Part shown: piece after piece, positions 44,109 through 53,095 of the stretch | Numbering within the stretch: the first letter of the stretch is position 1 | Layout: every line of letters begins with the position of its first letter | Origin: Minwuia sp. | GTDB taxonomy: Bacteria > Pseudomonadota > Alphaproteobacteria > Minwuiales > Minwuiaceae | Assembly: GCA_029210175.1 (NCBI GenBank) | Contig: JARGPL010000040.1 | Coordinates: 42,866-106,865 of the forward strand | Length of the DNA: 64,000 nt | Reading direction: 5' to 3' | The notes under the pieces: model-generated | Told to the model about the DNA's origin: nothing | Seen by the model: the letters and a program-made list of their open reading frames with translations, nothing else | Database searches by the model: none | Translations under genes and position numbers: made by a program

Positions 44109-44708
44109 TCAGAAATAGCCCGGCGCATCCCGATTGGCCGCAAGCGCGCGCGAATATTCCATGACCCGCGCAACCTCCGCCGCCACCGCCTGTCCATGAC
44201 TGCGGGCGAGCAGATAGAACATGGCGTCGATCCCCAGGGTCACGCCGCCACTGGTCACGATGCCGACATCGTCGACAATCGCTGCATGTTCGGTCTGCAT
44301 GCGGTCGGCAAGCATGTGCAATGGGGATTCCTCCCCTGCGTAGACCTCATGCTTGGTTGTCACCCGCCGCCCCTCCAGTCGCCCTGAGGCTTCCAGGATC
44401 ATCGCCCCGGTACAGATCGACGAAAGACGCGCCGAGCTGGCACCCGGACAGGCCCGCGTCGCGGGATCGGATGCGGCATCGACCCACCCCGGTCCACCTG
44501 TCACGATCAGATCGGTGAACGACGGCGCGTCATCAAAGCCGTGATCTGCCACCACCTTCAGGCCGCTGGCGCAGACAATCTTCCCCGGCTGGCGTGCAAC
44601 ACCGGCGAATGTCAGGTCCGGCGCGATCCGACGCGCCAGCGAGAGCACGCCGAATGTGGCACCGACATCAATCGGCTCGACGCCGTCATAGAGCAGTATT
44701 CCGTACAT
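44109..44708 (-). CDS. DJ-1/PfpI superfamily protein
   Basis: A 199-residue class I glutamine-amidotransferase-like protein. The nucleophile elbow is SICTGAMIL with Cys99, preceded by DLIVTGGPGW and followed by RRVTTKHEV and the stretch VTSGGVTLGIDAMFYLLA. It resembles the amidotransferase-like domain of AraC-type (GlxA) regulators without their DNA-binding part, and isonitrile hydratase-like proteins. The exact reaction is unknown. It is read with the NTF2-like gene (22-base gap). Confidence 0.87.
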   Translation of the reverse strand: MYGILLYDGVEPIDVGATFGVLSLARRIAPDLTFAGVARQPGKIVCASGLKVVADHGFDDAPSFTDLIVTGGPGWVDAASDPATRACPGASSARLSSICTGAMILEASGRLEGRRVTTKHEVYAGEESPLHMLADRMQTEHAAIVDDVGIVTSGGVTLGIDAMFYLLARSHGQAVAAEVARVMEYSRALAANRDAPGYF

Positions 44709-44756
44709 CGCTCGACCTCAGCAGGATTTCGGACACGCGCGCATGCTGCACGTCAC

Positions 44757-45185
44757 TCAGTTGTCCTCGAAATCCTTCTGATTCGGGTCTGCGTCAAATC
44801 CTGCCGTGTTCTTGAAGATATTGGGCTTGCGGTAGATCGCGAGCAGGATCGCGCCTTCGTCCGAATGGGTCTCATGGAACGACCCGGGCTTGCGCCAGAC
44901 ATATTCGCCAGCCTTGCAGATGCCGCCATGGTCATAGAACGCCCCTTCAAGCACGAAGGACTGTTCGATCTCCGGGTGCTTGTGGAACGGCAGGGTTGCT
45001 CCCGGCTCCCATTTCAGCAGGCAGGTGAGTTCGCCAGCAGCCTTGTTTTCGTAAAGCACCTTGATCTGGATACCTTCGAACTGGTTCGGCTTCCAGTCCA
45101 TGTCGTCGGGAACCACATAGGTCGAACCGCCGATCGTCGGCGCAATGCTGGATTTCTTGCCTGAAGTTGCGATTTTCTGGCCCAT
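44757..45185 (-). CDS. Cupin-domain protein
   Basis: A 142-residue single-cupin beta-barrel protein. The metal-binding motif 1 is LPFHKHPEIEQSFVLEGAF and motif 2 is GSFHETHSDEGAILLAIY, so a metal site is likely. It resembles anti-ECF ChrR-like and acetylacetone-cleaving-type cupins, but assignment is open. ATG 45185 follows GGGGGA. The 142-base divergent spacer to the SLC13 gene holds promoters only. Confidence 0.85.
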   Translation of the reverse strand: MGQKIATSGKKSSIAPTIGGSTYVVPDDMDWKPNQFEGIQIKVLYENKAAGELTCLLKWEPGATLPFHKHPEIEQSFVLEGAFYDHGGICKAGEYVWRKPGSFHETHSDEGAILLAIYRKPNIFKNTAGFDADPNQKDFEDN

Positions 45186-45327
45186 GACGATATTTCCCCC
45201 GATAGGTGGCTTGAGACGCTCTGTTCCCTTGAAAAAGGGCTTCCGCTGAAACATCAGACCGGTCAAGGCGTCGGCAAGGCAGCCCGCCCGACTGTTCGCC
45301 AACAGTCCGACAGTCTATAGAGGCACG

Positions 45328-47112
45328 ATGATGACCTTTGATCAGTCGATCCTTTTCGCGCTTTTTGGCGGCGTCTTCGCGATGCTGCTCTGGGGCCGGT
45401 TTCGCTATGATCTCGTCGCGTTTTCCGCGCTCATGATCGGCGTTGTGGTGGGGGCTGTACCGACGGCCGATGCCTTTTCCGGCTTTGGACACCCGGCCAC
45501 GCTTGTCGTGGCGCTGGTGCTGATCGTCTCCGCCGGGCTGGTCCGATCCGGCGCGGTTTTCCTGATCACGCGGACCCTGGTCGACCCGGCGCGGGGCCTG
45601 GGCGCGCACATCGCCTTCATGGGCAGTATCGGCGGCGTGCTGTCGGCCTTCATGAACAATGTCGCCGCGCTGGCGCTGCTTATGCCCGTCGATGTCCAGA
45701 CCGCGCGCAAGGCCGCACGTCAGGCCCGCCTGTCACTGATGCCGCTTTCGTTCTGCACGATCCTCGGCGGGATGGTCACGCTGATCGGGACACCACCCAA
45801 CATCATCATCGCTGCGATCCGGGAAGATCAGTTGGGTGAGAGCTACGGCATGTTCGATTTCGCGCCCGTGGGCGGGGTCGCCGCTATCGCGGGCCTGCTG
45901 TTCGTGGCGCTGATTGGCTGGCGGATGATCCCGAAGGCCCAGGGCGATGGCGCGCTGGCCGATGTGCGGCAGGGTGTGAAGGCCTATACCGCAGAACTGT
46001 CGGTGCCGGAGAAATCCGACCTGATCGGCAAGCGGCTGTTCGACCTTTACGAAACTGCGGAGAAGAACGACGTCGCCATCCTCGGGCTGATCCGCGACGG
46101 CACCCGGCGCTATGGCACGCAGCGCAATACCTCCCTGATTGCAGGTGATGCGATCGTGCTGGAAGCCCGGCCAGAAGCGCTGGATGAGTTCCGCGCGGCG
46201 CTGTCGCTGGATTTCACGGATGGCGCTGACAAGGAAAACCTCAGCGCCGCGGGTGAGGGACTAACCATCACCGAGGTCGTGGTGCCGGAAGGCGCGCGCA
46301 TCGCAGGCCAGACTGCCCAGGGGCTGGGTCTCGCCTGGCGGCACAATACCGTTCTTCTGGGGGTTTCCCGCGAGGGCCGCCAACTGTCCAGGGAAGTGCG
46401 CCAGACGATCATCCTGCCCGGCGACATCCTGCTGCTGCTGGCGCCTGAGGGTGAAGGCGACACGGTTTCCGACTGGCTCGGCGTCCTGCCCCTCGCCGAC
46501 CGGGGGCTTGGTGTCACCGATTCAGGCAAGGTATGGCTTGCCATCTCCATCTTCGGTGCTGCGGTGGCGGCGGCGTCGTTCGGGCTGATCTATCTGCCCA
46601 TCGCGCTCGGCATCGTCGTGGTGGCCTACCTGTTGACCGGTATTCTCAGCCTTTCGAACATCTACGAACAGGTGGAATGGCCCGTCGTCGTCCTGCTGGG
46701 ATCGATGATCCCGCTGGGCGCGGCGCTGGACAGCGCCGGTGGAACCGCCCTGATAGCCGGCGGGCTGCTGCACCTCACTGCGGGCTGGCCGGCCTGGGCG
46801 GTTCTGACCGTACTGATGATCGTCACGATGAGCCTGTCAGACGTGCTCAACAACACCGCCACGGCAATCGTGGCCGCGCCAATCGGCATCCAGATGGCCC
46901 AGAGCCTGGGGGTCAGCCCCGACCCGTTCCTGATGGCCGTCGCCGTGGCTGCATCCTGTGCCTTCCTTACCCCGATCGGACACAAGAACAACACGCTGAT
47001 CCTTGGCCCCGGCGGTTATGCCTTTGGCGACTACTGGCGCATGGGTCTGCCGCTGGAGATCATCGTGGTCGCGGTATCGATCCCGATGATCCTGCTGGTC
47101 TGGCCCCTGTGA
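45328..47112 (+). CDS. SLC13/DASS-type permease with RCK_C domains
   Basis: A 594-residue inner-membrane permease. The first membrane bundle includes FMNNVAALALLMPVDVQTAR and LGGMVTLIGTPPNIIIAA, the two hallmark sequences of the ArsB/CitM-SLC13 superfamily. Residues about 205-385 form two TrkA-C-like ligand domains (LSVPEKSDLIGKRLFDL, ITEVVVPEGARIAGQ). The second bundle contains SDVLNNTATAIVAAPIG and TPIGHKNNTLILGPGGY. Probable Na+-coupled uptake of a dicarboxylate, sulfate or similar anion; the substrate is not decidable. Two adjacent ATGs (45328, 45331) are possible starts. Confidence 0.9.
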   Translation: MMTFDQSILFALFGGVFAMLLWGRFRYDLVAFSALMIGVVVGAVPTADAFSGFGHPATLVVALVLIVSAGLVRSGAVFLITRTLVDPARGLGAHIAFMGSIGGVLSAFMNNVAALALLMPVDVQTARKAARQARLSLMPLSFCTILGGMVTLIGTPPNIIIAAIREDQLGESYGMFDFAPVGGVAAIAGLLFVALIGWRMIPKAQGDGALADVRQGVKAYTAELSVPEKSDLIGKRLFDLYETAEKNDVAILGLIRDGTRRYGTQRNTSLIAGDAIVLEARPEALDEFRAALSLDFTDGADKENLSAAGEGLTITEVVVPEGARIAGQTAQGLGLAWRHNTVLLGVSREGRQLSREVRQTIILPGDILLLLAPEGEGDTVSDWLGVLPLADRGLGVTDSGKVWLAISIFGAAVAAASFGLIYLPIALGIVVVAYLLTGILSLSNIYEQVEWPVVVLLGSMIPLGAALDSAGGTALIAGGLLHLTAGWPAWAVLTVLMIVTMSLSDVLNNTATAIVAAPIGIQMAQSLGVSPDPFLMAVAVAASCAFLTPIGHKNNTLILGPGGYAFGDYWRMGLPLEIIVVAVSIPMILLVWPL

Positions 47113-47145
47113 GCCGTTCCGCCGTTCGACCGACGCGCTGGCCAG

Positions 47146-47985
47146 TCAGTCATCAGCGACAAACGTCTGGCGCTGTTCCCCCAGCCCGTCGATGCCCAGG
47201 GTGACAACGTCGCCAGGCTTCAGGTAGCGCGGCGGATTCATGCCCATGCCGACACCCGGCGGGGTGCCGGTGGAAATGACATCACCCGGATGCAGGGTCA
47301 TGAACTGGCTCAAGTACGAGACCAGATGGGCAACGCCGTAGATCATGGTCGCCGTGGTGCCGTCCTGCACCCGCTCCCCGTTCACCTCCAGCCACATCTT
47401 CAGGTCCTGTGGGTCGGCAACCTCATCACGTGTCGCCAGGAACGGTCCGATGGGACCGAAGCTGTCGCAGGACTTGCCCTTGGTCCACTGGCCCTGACGC
47501 TCGATCTGGAACTCCCGCTCCGAGACGTCGTTGGTGACGCAATAGCCCGCAACATGGTCCAGGGCATCGGCCTCCGCCACGTATTTGGCGGGCTTGCCGA
47601 TGATCACGGCCAGTTCAACCTCCCAGTCCGTCTTTACCGAACCACGGGGGATGATGACGTCGTCATCGGGGCCGACGATGGCCGATGACGCCTTCATGAA
47701 GACGATCGGCTCCGTCGGGATCGGGTTTCCCGTCTCCGCCGCGTGGTCGGAAAAATTCAGGCCGATGCAGATGAACTTGCCGGTTCCCGCCACGCAGGAA
47801 CCCAGGCGCGGCTTGCCTGGCACCACAGGCAGCCCGCTGGCATCGACGCCATCCAGAACAGACAGATCAGCCAGCAGGGCCGGATTGATGTCCGCGACAT
47901 GTGCGGACAGATCCCGCAGCACACCATCCTTGTCGAAGATACCCGGCTTCTCCGCGCCCGGCTGTCCGTAGCGTGTCAGTTTCAT
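47146..47985 (-). CDS. Fumarylacetoacetate hydrolase-family enzyme
   Basis: A 279-residue FAH-fold enzyme acting on C-C or enol substrates of acyl-pyruvate type. Metal ligands lie in the usual order: the Glu of PTEPIVFMKASSAIVG, then SVKTDWEVELAVIIGKPAKY (E-x-E) and the Asp of the following segment. GDVISTGTPPGVGMG is the C-terminal family motif. ATG 47985 follows GGGGGG. Closest in form to 2-hydroxyhepta-2,4-diene-dioate isomerase/ureidoglycolate-lyase-like proteins; the reaction is not certain. Confidence 0.9.
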   Translation of the reverse strand: MKLTRYGQPGAEKPGIFDKDGVLRDLSAHVADINPALLADLSVLDGVDASGLPVVPGKPRLGSCVAGTGKFICIGLNFSDHAAETGNPIPTEPIVFMKASSAIVGPDDDVIIPRGSVKTDWEVELAVIIGKPAKYVAEADALDHVAGYCVTNDVSEREFQIERQGQWTKGKSCDSFGPIGPFLATRDEVADPQDLKMWLEVNGERVQDGTTATMIYGVAHLVSYLSQFMTLHPGDVISTGTPPGVGMGMNPPRYLKPGDVVTLGIDGLGEQRQTFVADD

Positions 47986-48168
47986 GATCAATCCCCCCGC
48001 AATGCCCATCCAACCGATGATGCATTATTGCGCAGGTTTGCGACGCGGTCTGCACTGAAGAGGGTTCAGGTGTCTCGTACCCGGTCCAGATGGGGAAACG
48101 GCTGTTTCTCCTGACACGCCCGTGGCTATCTTTCCGCCCGCACACATATTTTGGGGAGAATCGGGATC

Positions 48169-49158
48169 ATGAAGCAGCGCGAACTGGGCAAGGGTGGGCC
48201 GTCCGTCAGCGTGATCGGCTATGGCGCCATGTCGTTCACGGACTTCTACGGACCGGCGAAGGATGAAGGCTCCATGCAGGTGCTGGACGCCTGTCTCGAG
48301 GTCGGGATCAATCATGTCGACACATCCAATGTCTATGGCATGGGCCGGTCGGAGACGGTGATCGGCGACTGGCTGCGCAAGCGGGGCGGCGAGTCCCCTT
48401 TCACCATCGCCACGAAGGGCGGCATCACCCGCAGTCCCGACCGCCGTTTCAACAATGACCCCGAGCATCTGACGGAACAACTGGAAGGCAGCCTGAAACG
48501 GCTGGGGGTGGAGGCGGTTGACCTCTACTACGTACATCGCCGCGACACGGCACACGAGATCGAGGCCGTGACCGAGACCCTGGCCGGGCTTGTGAAGGCC
48601 GGCAAGTGCAAGACCATCGGGTTCTCGGAGATCGCGCCTGCGTCCCTGCGCCGGGCCAATGCGGTGCACCCCGTCGCCGCCGTGCAGTCCGAATATTCCC
48701 TGTCGACGCGCGCACCGGAGCTTGGTCTGGTTCAGGCATGTGCGGAACTGGGGGCTGCGCTGGTGGCATTCTCACCCGTCGGGCGTGCCCTGCTGACGGA
48801 CCGCCCGCATGACGCTGGAAGCATTCCGAACGTTGCCTTCATGAAGGGCAATCCGCGCTTCGTGGAACCGAACCTGAGTGCCAATCTGGGGTACAATGCC
48901 CGGTTCCGGGAACTGGCCGCTGACATGGGCGTTGCCGCGGCAACCCTCGCCATTGCCTGGCTGGTGCACCAGGGGGACCATGTGCTGCCGATCCCGGGCA
49001 CGCGGTCGGTCAAGCACCTGAGGGAAGTCGCCGCCGGTGGCAGTCTGGACCTCAGTGCCGAGGATATTGCACGGATCGAACAGGTGCTGCCCGTCGGCTG
49101 GTGCCACGGTGACCGCTATACCCCGGCACAGTGGGAAGGTCCGGAACGCTTCTGCTGA
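48169..49158 (+). CDS. Aldo/keto reductase
   Basis: A 329-residue NADPH-dependent TIM-barrel oxidoreductase. The catalytic tetrad is visible: Asp and Tyr in DTSNVYGMGRSE, Lys in IATKGG, His in DLYYVHRRD. The C-terminal LPIPGTRSVKHLREVAAG binds the cofactor phosphate. It belongs to the group with yeast YPR1-distant, plant-like AKR13/YakC-type enzymes. ATG 48169 has GGGGAGAA about ten bases upstream. It stands alone and ends at a strong two-way hairpin. Confidence 0.9.
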   Translation: MKQRELGKGGPSVSVIGYGAMSFTDFYGPAKDEGSMQVLDACLEVGINHVDTSNVYGMGRSETVIGDWLRKRGGESPFTIATKGGITRSPDRRFNNDPEHLTEQLEGSLKRLGVEAVDLYYVHRRDTAHEIEAVTETLAGLVKAGKCKTIGFSEIAPASLRRANAVHPVAAVQSEYSLSTRAPELGLVQACAELGAALVAFSPVGRALLTDRPHDAGSIPNVAFMKGNPRFVEPNLSANLGYNARFRELAADMGVAAATLAIAWLVHQGDHVLPIPGTRSVKHLREVAAGGSLDLSAEDIARIEQVLPVGWCHGDRYTPAQWEGPERFC

Positions 49159-49174
49159 TCGAGCGAAACCCGGA

Positions 49175-49217
49175 ATGCTGCACCGGCCAGCCCCTGGGGA
49201 TCTGGCCGGTGCAGCAT
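49175..49217. terminator. Two-way hairpin between aldo/keto reductase and livM
   Basis: ATGCTGCACCGGCCAG (49175-49190) and its exact reverse complement (49202-49217) form a 16-bp perfect stem with an 11-base loop. It lies between two convergent stop codons (49158 and 49225). No strong U-run flanks it, but position and stability fit a bidirectional terminator. Confidence 0.75.
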
Positions 49218-49224
49218 CCGTTGT

Positions 49225-50298
49225 CTACGACTGGCGGTGCGTCACCTCGGTGACCGCAACCTTCGGCTTGAAGGGCCAGTAGATTTCCGCATTCCGGGTG
49301 AACCCGGTGGGGCGGAAGATCAGGATCAGCAACAGGATGACACCCAGCCCGACCTCCGCCGAACTGGCGGGCAGGCTGATGTTGGTGCCGCCCATGTCGA
49401 CGCCCTTTTCGGCCTTGCGCAGCAGTTCGATCACCAGCGACAGGATGATGGTGCCCACCACGGCGCCCGAAAGGCTTTGCATGCCGCCGACCACCAGCAT
49501 CGAAAGCGTGATGAAGGTCATGGGCAGATAGAAGGTATCCACCGTCAAAAGCCCCAGGAAATGGCCGTAGAGACCGCCTGCCATGCCGACGAAGAAGGCG
49601 CTGATGGTAAAGGAAATCACCCGCTCCCCCGTCACATCGACACCCGCAGCCTTGGCCGCGACCTCATCCTCGCGACTGGCGCGGAGTGCCAGCCCGAACT
49701 TGGAGCGGGAATAGACGAACGCACCGATCATGGCGACGATGCAAAACCAGAACGCGACCCAGGGGGTCGTCGTTACCGGAATGCCGACCAGCGAACTCTG
49801 GCCTGCTGTCCACGTGCTCCACTGCAGGTACAGCGAGTAGAAGCTCATGAACAGGGCGAAGGTACCGATCGATGCCGCGATCCCCGACAGACGCATCATG
49901 GCGAGGCCCGAGATGAAGGCCGCGATGGCGGCGACCAGACCACCGATGATCGTGGCGACCAGCCAGTGATGTGAATTGGCCAGCAGGTAACCTGGCAGAC
50001 CCGGCACGAAGATGTCCTTGGTCATCGGATCCATGGTCTGCCAGGCCGTCGCATAGGCACCGATCATCATGAATCCGATATGGCCGAACGAAATCAGCCC
50101 CGAATTGCCGATGAAGATGTAGAGGCCGATGACGACGACGAGCCGGATCAGCCCCTCCGTCAGCGACTGGCTGATGATGCGGTCATCCAGTGACTGGATG
50201 ATCGCGACGACCAGCAACAGTCCGACAGACAGGATGATCAGCGGCCAGACTTCGCGGACCATATGGCCCAGAGGTGTTTTCGGCTCCATCTCAGACAC
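49225..50298 (-). CDS. livM: Branched-chain amino acid-type ABC permease LivM
   Basis: A 357-residue inner-membrane permease. Hydrophobic helices start with VWPLIILSVGLLLVVAII, and the coupling loop ALRASREDEVAAKAAGVDVT is typical of LivM. It partners LivH in the membrane. It overlaps livH by eight bases. Part of livGFHM with the divergent binding protein at 53096. The substrate may be a branched-chain amino acid or another small organic solute such as an amide or carboxylate. Confidence 0.92.
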   Translation of the reverse strand: MSEMEPKTPLGHMVREVWPLIILSVGLLLVVAIIQSLDDRIISQSLTEGLIRLVVVIGLYIFIGNSGLISFGHIGFMMIGAYATAWQTMDPMTKDIFVPGLPGYLLANSHHWLVATIIGGLVAAIAAFISGLAMMRLSGIAASIGTFALFMSFYSLYLQWSTWTAGQSSLVGIPVTTTPWVAFWFCIVAMIGAFVYSRSKFGLALRASREDEVAAKAAGVDVTGERVISFTISAFFVGMAGGLYGHFLGLLTVDTFYLPMTFITLSMLVVGGMQSLSGAVVGTIILSLVIELLRKAEKGVDMGGTNISLPASSAEVGLGVILLLILIFRPTGFTRNAEIYWPFKPKVAVTEVTHRQS

Positions 50299-51208
50299 GC
50301 TCCCTGGACGCTCGTGACATGACCAGTCCTTGCGGCCTGACCAGCAGAATGAAGATCACGATGGCAAAGACGAACACATCGCGGAACACGCGCATCTCCG
50401 ACGGCAGGAAGGTCTGCAGCAGGATGCTGACAGCCCCCACCGCGAAACCGCCCACCACGGCACCGACCAGACTGCCCATGCCACCGATCACGGTGGCAAT
50501 GAAGGCAAACAGCATCAGGGAGACGCCCATGCGGAATTCCAGGATACCGGTCTGCACAACGAACAGCATGGACACGGCGGCGGCGAGCATGCCGCTGATC
50601 GCCACGGCCAGCATGATGACGCGATTGGCCTCGATCCCCAGCATCCGCGCCATGCGGAAGTCTTCCGCTGCGGCCCGCATGTGGACACCGTACTTGGTCT
50701 TGGTAAGGAACAGCACCAGCACCACCATCAGCACCAGCGTGACACCGATGATGATCAGCTGAAGCTTCGGCACCTCGACTCCTTCCATCAGTTCGACACC
50801 GAGGCTGAGGTCGGACCAGATACCCACCGCCTTCGGGCGACCGCCGTAGATCATGATGAGGATATTCTGGATCACGAAGCCGAGCGCGAAGGATCCGATC
50901 ATCAAGGTTGCCGGTGACGCGCTGCGCAGCGGTCGGAACACCAGAAATTCGGCAATCAGGGCAAGGATGACAACGACCGCCACGATGCAGGGAATAAGGA
51001 TCAGCGGGTGGAAGTCGCCGATCATCAGGGTTGCCTGCGTGGCAGCCGACGGCACGATCAGCGCATAGGCACCGACCGTGATGAAATCGCCATGGGCGAA
51101 GTTGATGAGTTTCAGCACACCGAACAACAGCCCGATACCAAGGGCCGCCAGGGCATAGAGGCTGCCCAGGCTGAGTGCATTCATCAGAACCTGAAGTGCG
51201 AACGCCAT
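50291..51208 (-). CDS. livH: Branched-chain amino acid-type ABC permease LivH
   Basis: A 305-residue permease. It begins VLMNALSLGSLYALAALGIG and includes GLIFGVLKLINFAHGDF-type sequence (LLFGVLKLINFAHGDFITVG), the LivH signature. The loop MRAAAEDFRMARMLGIEANR is the ATPase contact. The start ATG shares one base with the livF stop; the stop overlaps livM. Length is normal, and no N-terminal extension is present, unlike UrtB. Confidence 0.92.
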   Translation of the reverse strand: MAFALQVLMNALSLGSLYALAALGIGLLFGVLKLINFAHGDFITVGAYALIVPSAATQATLMIGDFHPLILIPCIVAVVVILALIAEFLVFRPLRSASPATLMIGSFALGFVIQNILIMIYGGRPKAVGIWSDLSLGVELMEGVEVPKLQLIIIGVTLVLMVVLVLFLTKTKYGVHMRAAAEDFRMARMLGIEANRVIMLAVAISGMLAAAVSMLFVVQTGILEFRMGVSLMLFAFIATVIGGMGSLVGAVVGGFAVGAVSILLQTFLPSEMRVFRDVFVFAIVIFILLVRPQGLVMSRASRERV

Positions 51209-51945
51209 CAGATCATCACCTCCCCTTCATGATCATCCGAGAAGCCGAAGTAGGCCTTGTGAACCGCCTTGCCGTCCTGCAGTTCGGATGCCTTGCCAGC
51301 CAGCTGGATCGCACCGTTGCGCAGCACATACAGCGTGTCGGCGGCTTTCAAGGCGCGCTCCGAACTCTGCTCCACGATCAGCAGGGTGAGACCGCGGCTC
51401 TTGCGCAGGTCGATCAGCACTTCGTAGACGCGGTCGACGATCTTGGGCGCGAGGCCCAGCGACGGTTCGTCAATCGTCATGAAACGCGGGCTGGTCATCA
51501 GCGCACGACCAATGGCCAGCATCTGCTGCTCCCCGCCCGACAATTTGCCGGCGGACTGGCGGCGACGCTCACCCAGGATCGGAAAGGTCTCGATCACCCG
51601 CTCATAGTCCCGTTTCATTTCCGGCTTGTCGCGGCGGGTGGCGGTTCCGACCTGCAGGTTTTCCTCCACGGTCAGGGACGTGAAGATGTGGCGTCCCTCG
51701 GGCACCTGGGAAACGCCCATGCGGGCAACATCCTCAGGGCGGGTGCCGTTGATCTGCTGGCCATCGAACGTGATGGTCCCTGCCGTGGGATTGAGAACGC
51801 TGGATATCGACAGGAGTGTCGTCGACTTGCCGGCACCGTTCGGACCGACAATGCAGGCAATCTCGCCTTCCTTGATCGACAGATTGATACCGCGCAAGGC
51901 GGTCAGCCGCCCGTATCTCACTTCGAGATCCTTGACCTCCAGCAT
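51208..51945 (-). CDS. livF: Branched-chain amino acid-type ABC ATPase LivF
   Basis: A 245-residue ATPase. Walker A GPNGAGKSTTL, signature LSGGEQQMLAIGRALMT, Walker B FMTIDEPSLGLAP and H-loop LLIVEQS are all intact. DVARMGVSQVPEGRHIF is the usual LivF Q-loop context. It follows livG after four bases and shares one base with livH. Confidence 0.94.
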   Translation of the reverse strand: MLEVKDLEVRYGRLTALRGINLSIKEGEIACIVGPNGAGKSTTLLSISSVLNPTAGTITFDGQQINGTRPEDVARMGVSQVPEGRHIFTSLTVEENLQVGTATRRDKPEMKRDYERVIETFPILGERRRQSAGKLSGGEQQMLAIGRALMTSPRFMTIDEPSLGLAPKIVDRVYEVLIDLRKSRGLTLLIVEQSSERALKAADTLYVLRNGAIQLAGKASELQDGKAVHKAYFGFSDDHEGEVMI

Positions 51946-51949
51946 CGGC

Positions 51950-52687
51950 TTACCCCTTGCCCAGATAGGCTTCGATCACCGCCGGGTTCTTCTGCACCTC
52001 GTTCGGAGTGCCCCGGGCGATGGTCTTGCCGCTGTCCAGCACGTGAATCCTTTCACAGACCCCCATGACGACGCGCATGTTGTGTTCGATCAGCATGATG
52101 CCGCAGCCGAATTCATCGCGAACCCGCTGCACCAGCTTCATCAGATCGTCGCATTCCAGGTCCGACATGCCTGCAGCCGGTTCATCAAGCAGCATGAACT
52201 TCGGCGACTGGATCAGGGCGCGCGCAATGCCGACCCGGCGTTCATCCGTATAGGGCAGTGCCCCGGCCAACACATTCGCGCGGTCGGAAAGGCCAATCCA
52301 GTCCAGCAGCTTCAAGGCTTCCCGGTGCGCCGCAGCACGCCGCAGGCCCATTCCGACGCCTGCAACCTCCACATTTTCGACGACACTCATCTCGCGGAAC
52401 AGGCGACCAGCCTGGAATGTGCGCGATACGCCCTTGCGCCGCAGCTTGTGCGCATTGACCTTCCGCACCGAAACGCCGTCCAGCAGGACATCACCCGCCG
52501 TGGGTTCCTGAAAGCCGGTCATGGCGTTGACCAGCGTTGTCTTGCCCGCGCCATTCGGCCCGATCAGTCCAAGGATCTCGCCGGGGGACACGGTTTCATT
52601 CACCTGATCTATGGCCGTGAGGCCTTCGAACCGGATGGTGACGTCGCGTACCTCCAGCGAGGAACTGCTGTCTGCGCCCTGTTGCAC
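51950..52687 (-). CDS. livG: Branched-chain amino acid-type ABC ATPase LivG
   Basis: A 245-residue ATPase. Walker A GPNGAGKTTLV and Walker B FMLLDEPAAGM are canonical, as is the H-loop LIEHNM. The signature segment reads LPYTDERRVGIARAL instead of LSYGxQRRLEIARAL, a departure worth noting. The start is GTG 52687 with GGGGGAA eight bases upstream; no suitable ATG exists near the recognisable N-terminus (LEVRDVTIRFEGL). First gene of livGFHM and divergent from the binding protein. Confidence 0.9.
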   Translation of the reverse strand: MQQGADSSSSLEVRDVTIRFEGLTAIDQVNETVSPGEILGLIGPNGAGKTTLVNAMTGFQEPTAGDVLLDGVSVRKVNAHKLRRKGVSRTFQAGRLFREMSVVENVEVAGVGMGLRRAAAHREALKLLDWIGLSDRANVLAGALPYTDERRVGIARALIQSPKFMLLDEPAAGMSDLECDDLMKLVQRVRDEFGCGIMLIEHNMRVVMGVCERIHVLDSGKTIARGTPNEVQKNPAVIEAYLGKG

Positions 52688-53095
52688 CGATGGTTCCCCC
52701 GCTATTTCAAGCTTGTTCAGGAATGGTGTCCGACACCCCGTTGATGCCGCGACGTTAGACGCGATGTTGCGGCGCGGCAAGACGACGGGACCGTCGCGCA
52801 CCCGGTCGGGGTGGTCATGAAAGTCCCGCAACCCCGGGGTTTCAGCGGCCTTGCGGCCCGCAAAATGCCGCCTGATCGCCCGTTCGGTGCGCTATACATC
52901 GCAGTTTTGTGCACATGGGTCCAAGGCAAGCCCCCTGCCCGGTAGTTGCCAGTTTCCGGATATGTCGTAGCATGTTGCCAGCGTGACGCCGCTCTGTTGC
53001 AGCGCAACAATATCCGGGTCCGACGTCAGGAGGCGTCGTCGGTCCCAGGATGCTGGATTGGGTGGCGCACGAACATGACAGGAGGTTTCGGTCGA
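52688..53095. other. Divergent control region between livG and the binding-protein gene
   Basis: No gene is seen in these 408 bases. They hold promoters for both directions. A weak TTGCCA-N16-TAGCAT pair (52946-52973) could serve the binding-protein gene. AGGAGG (53080-53085) is its ribosome site. I see no clear riboswitch or operator. Confidence 0.4.
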
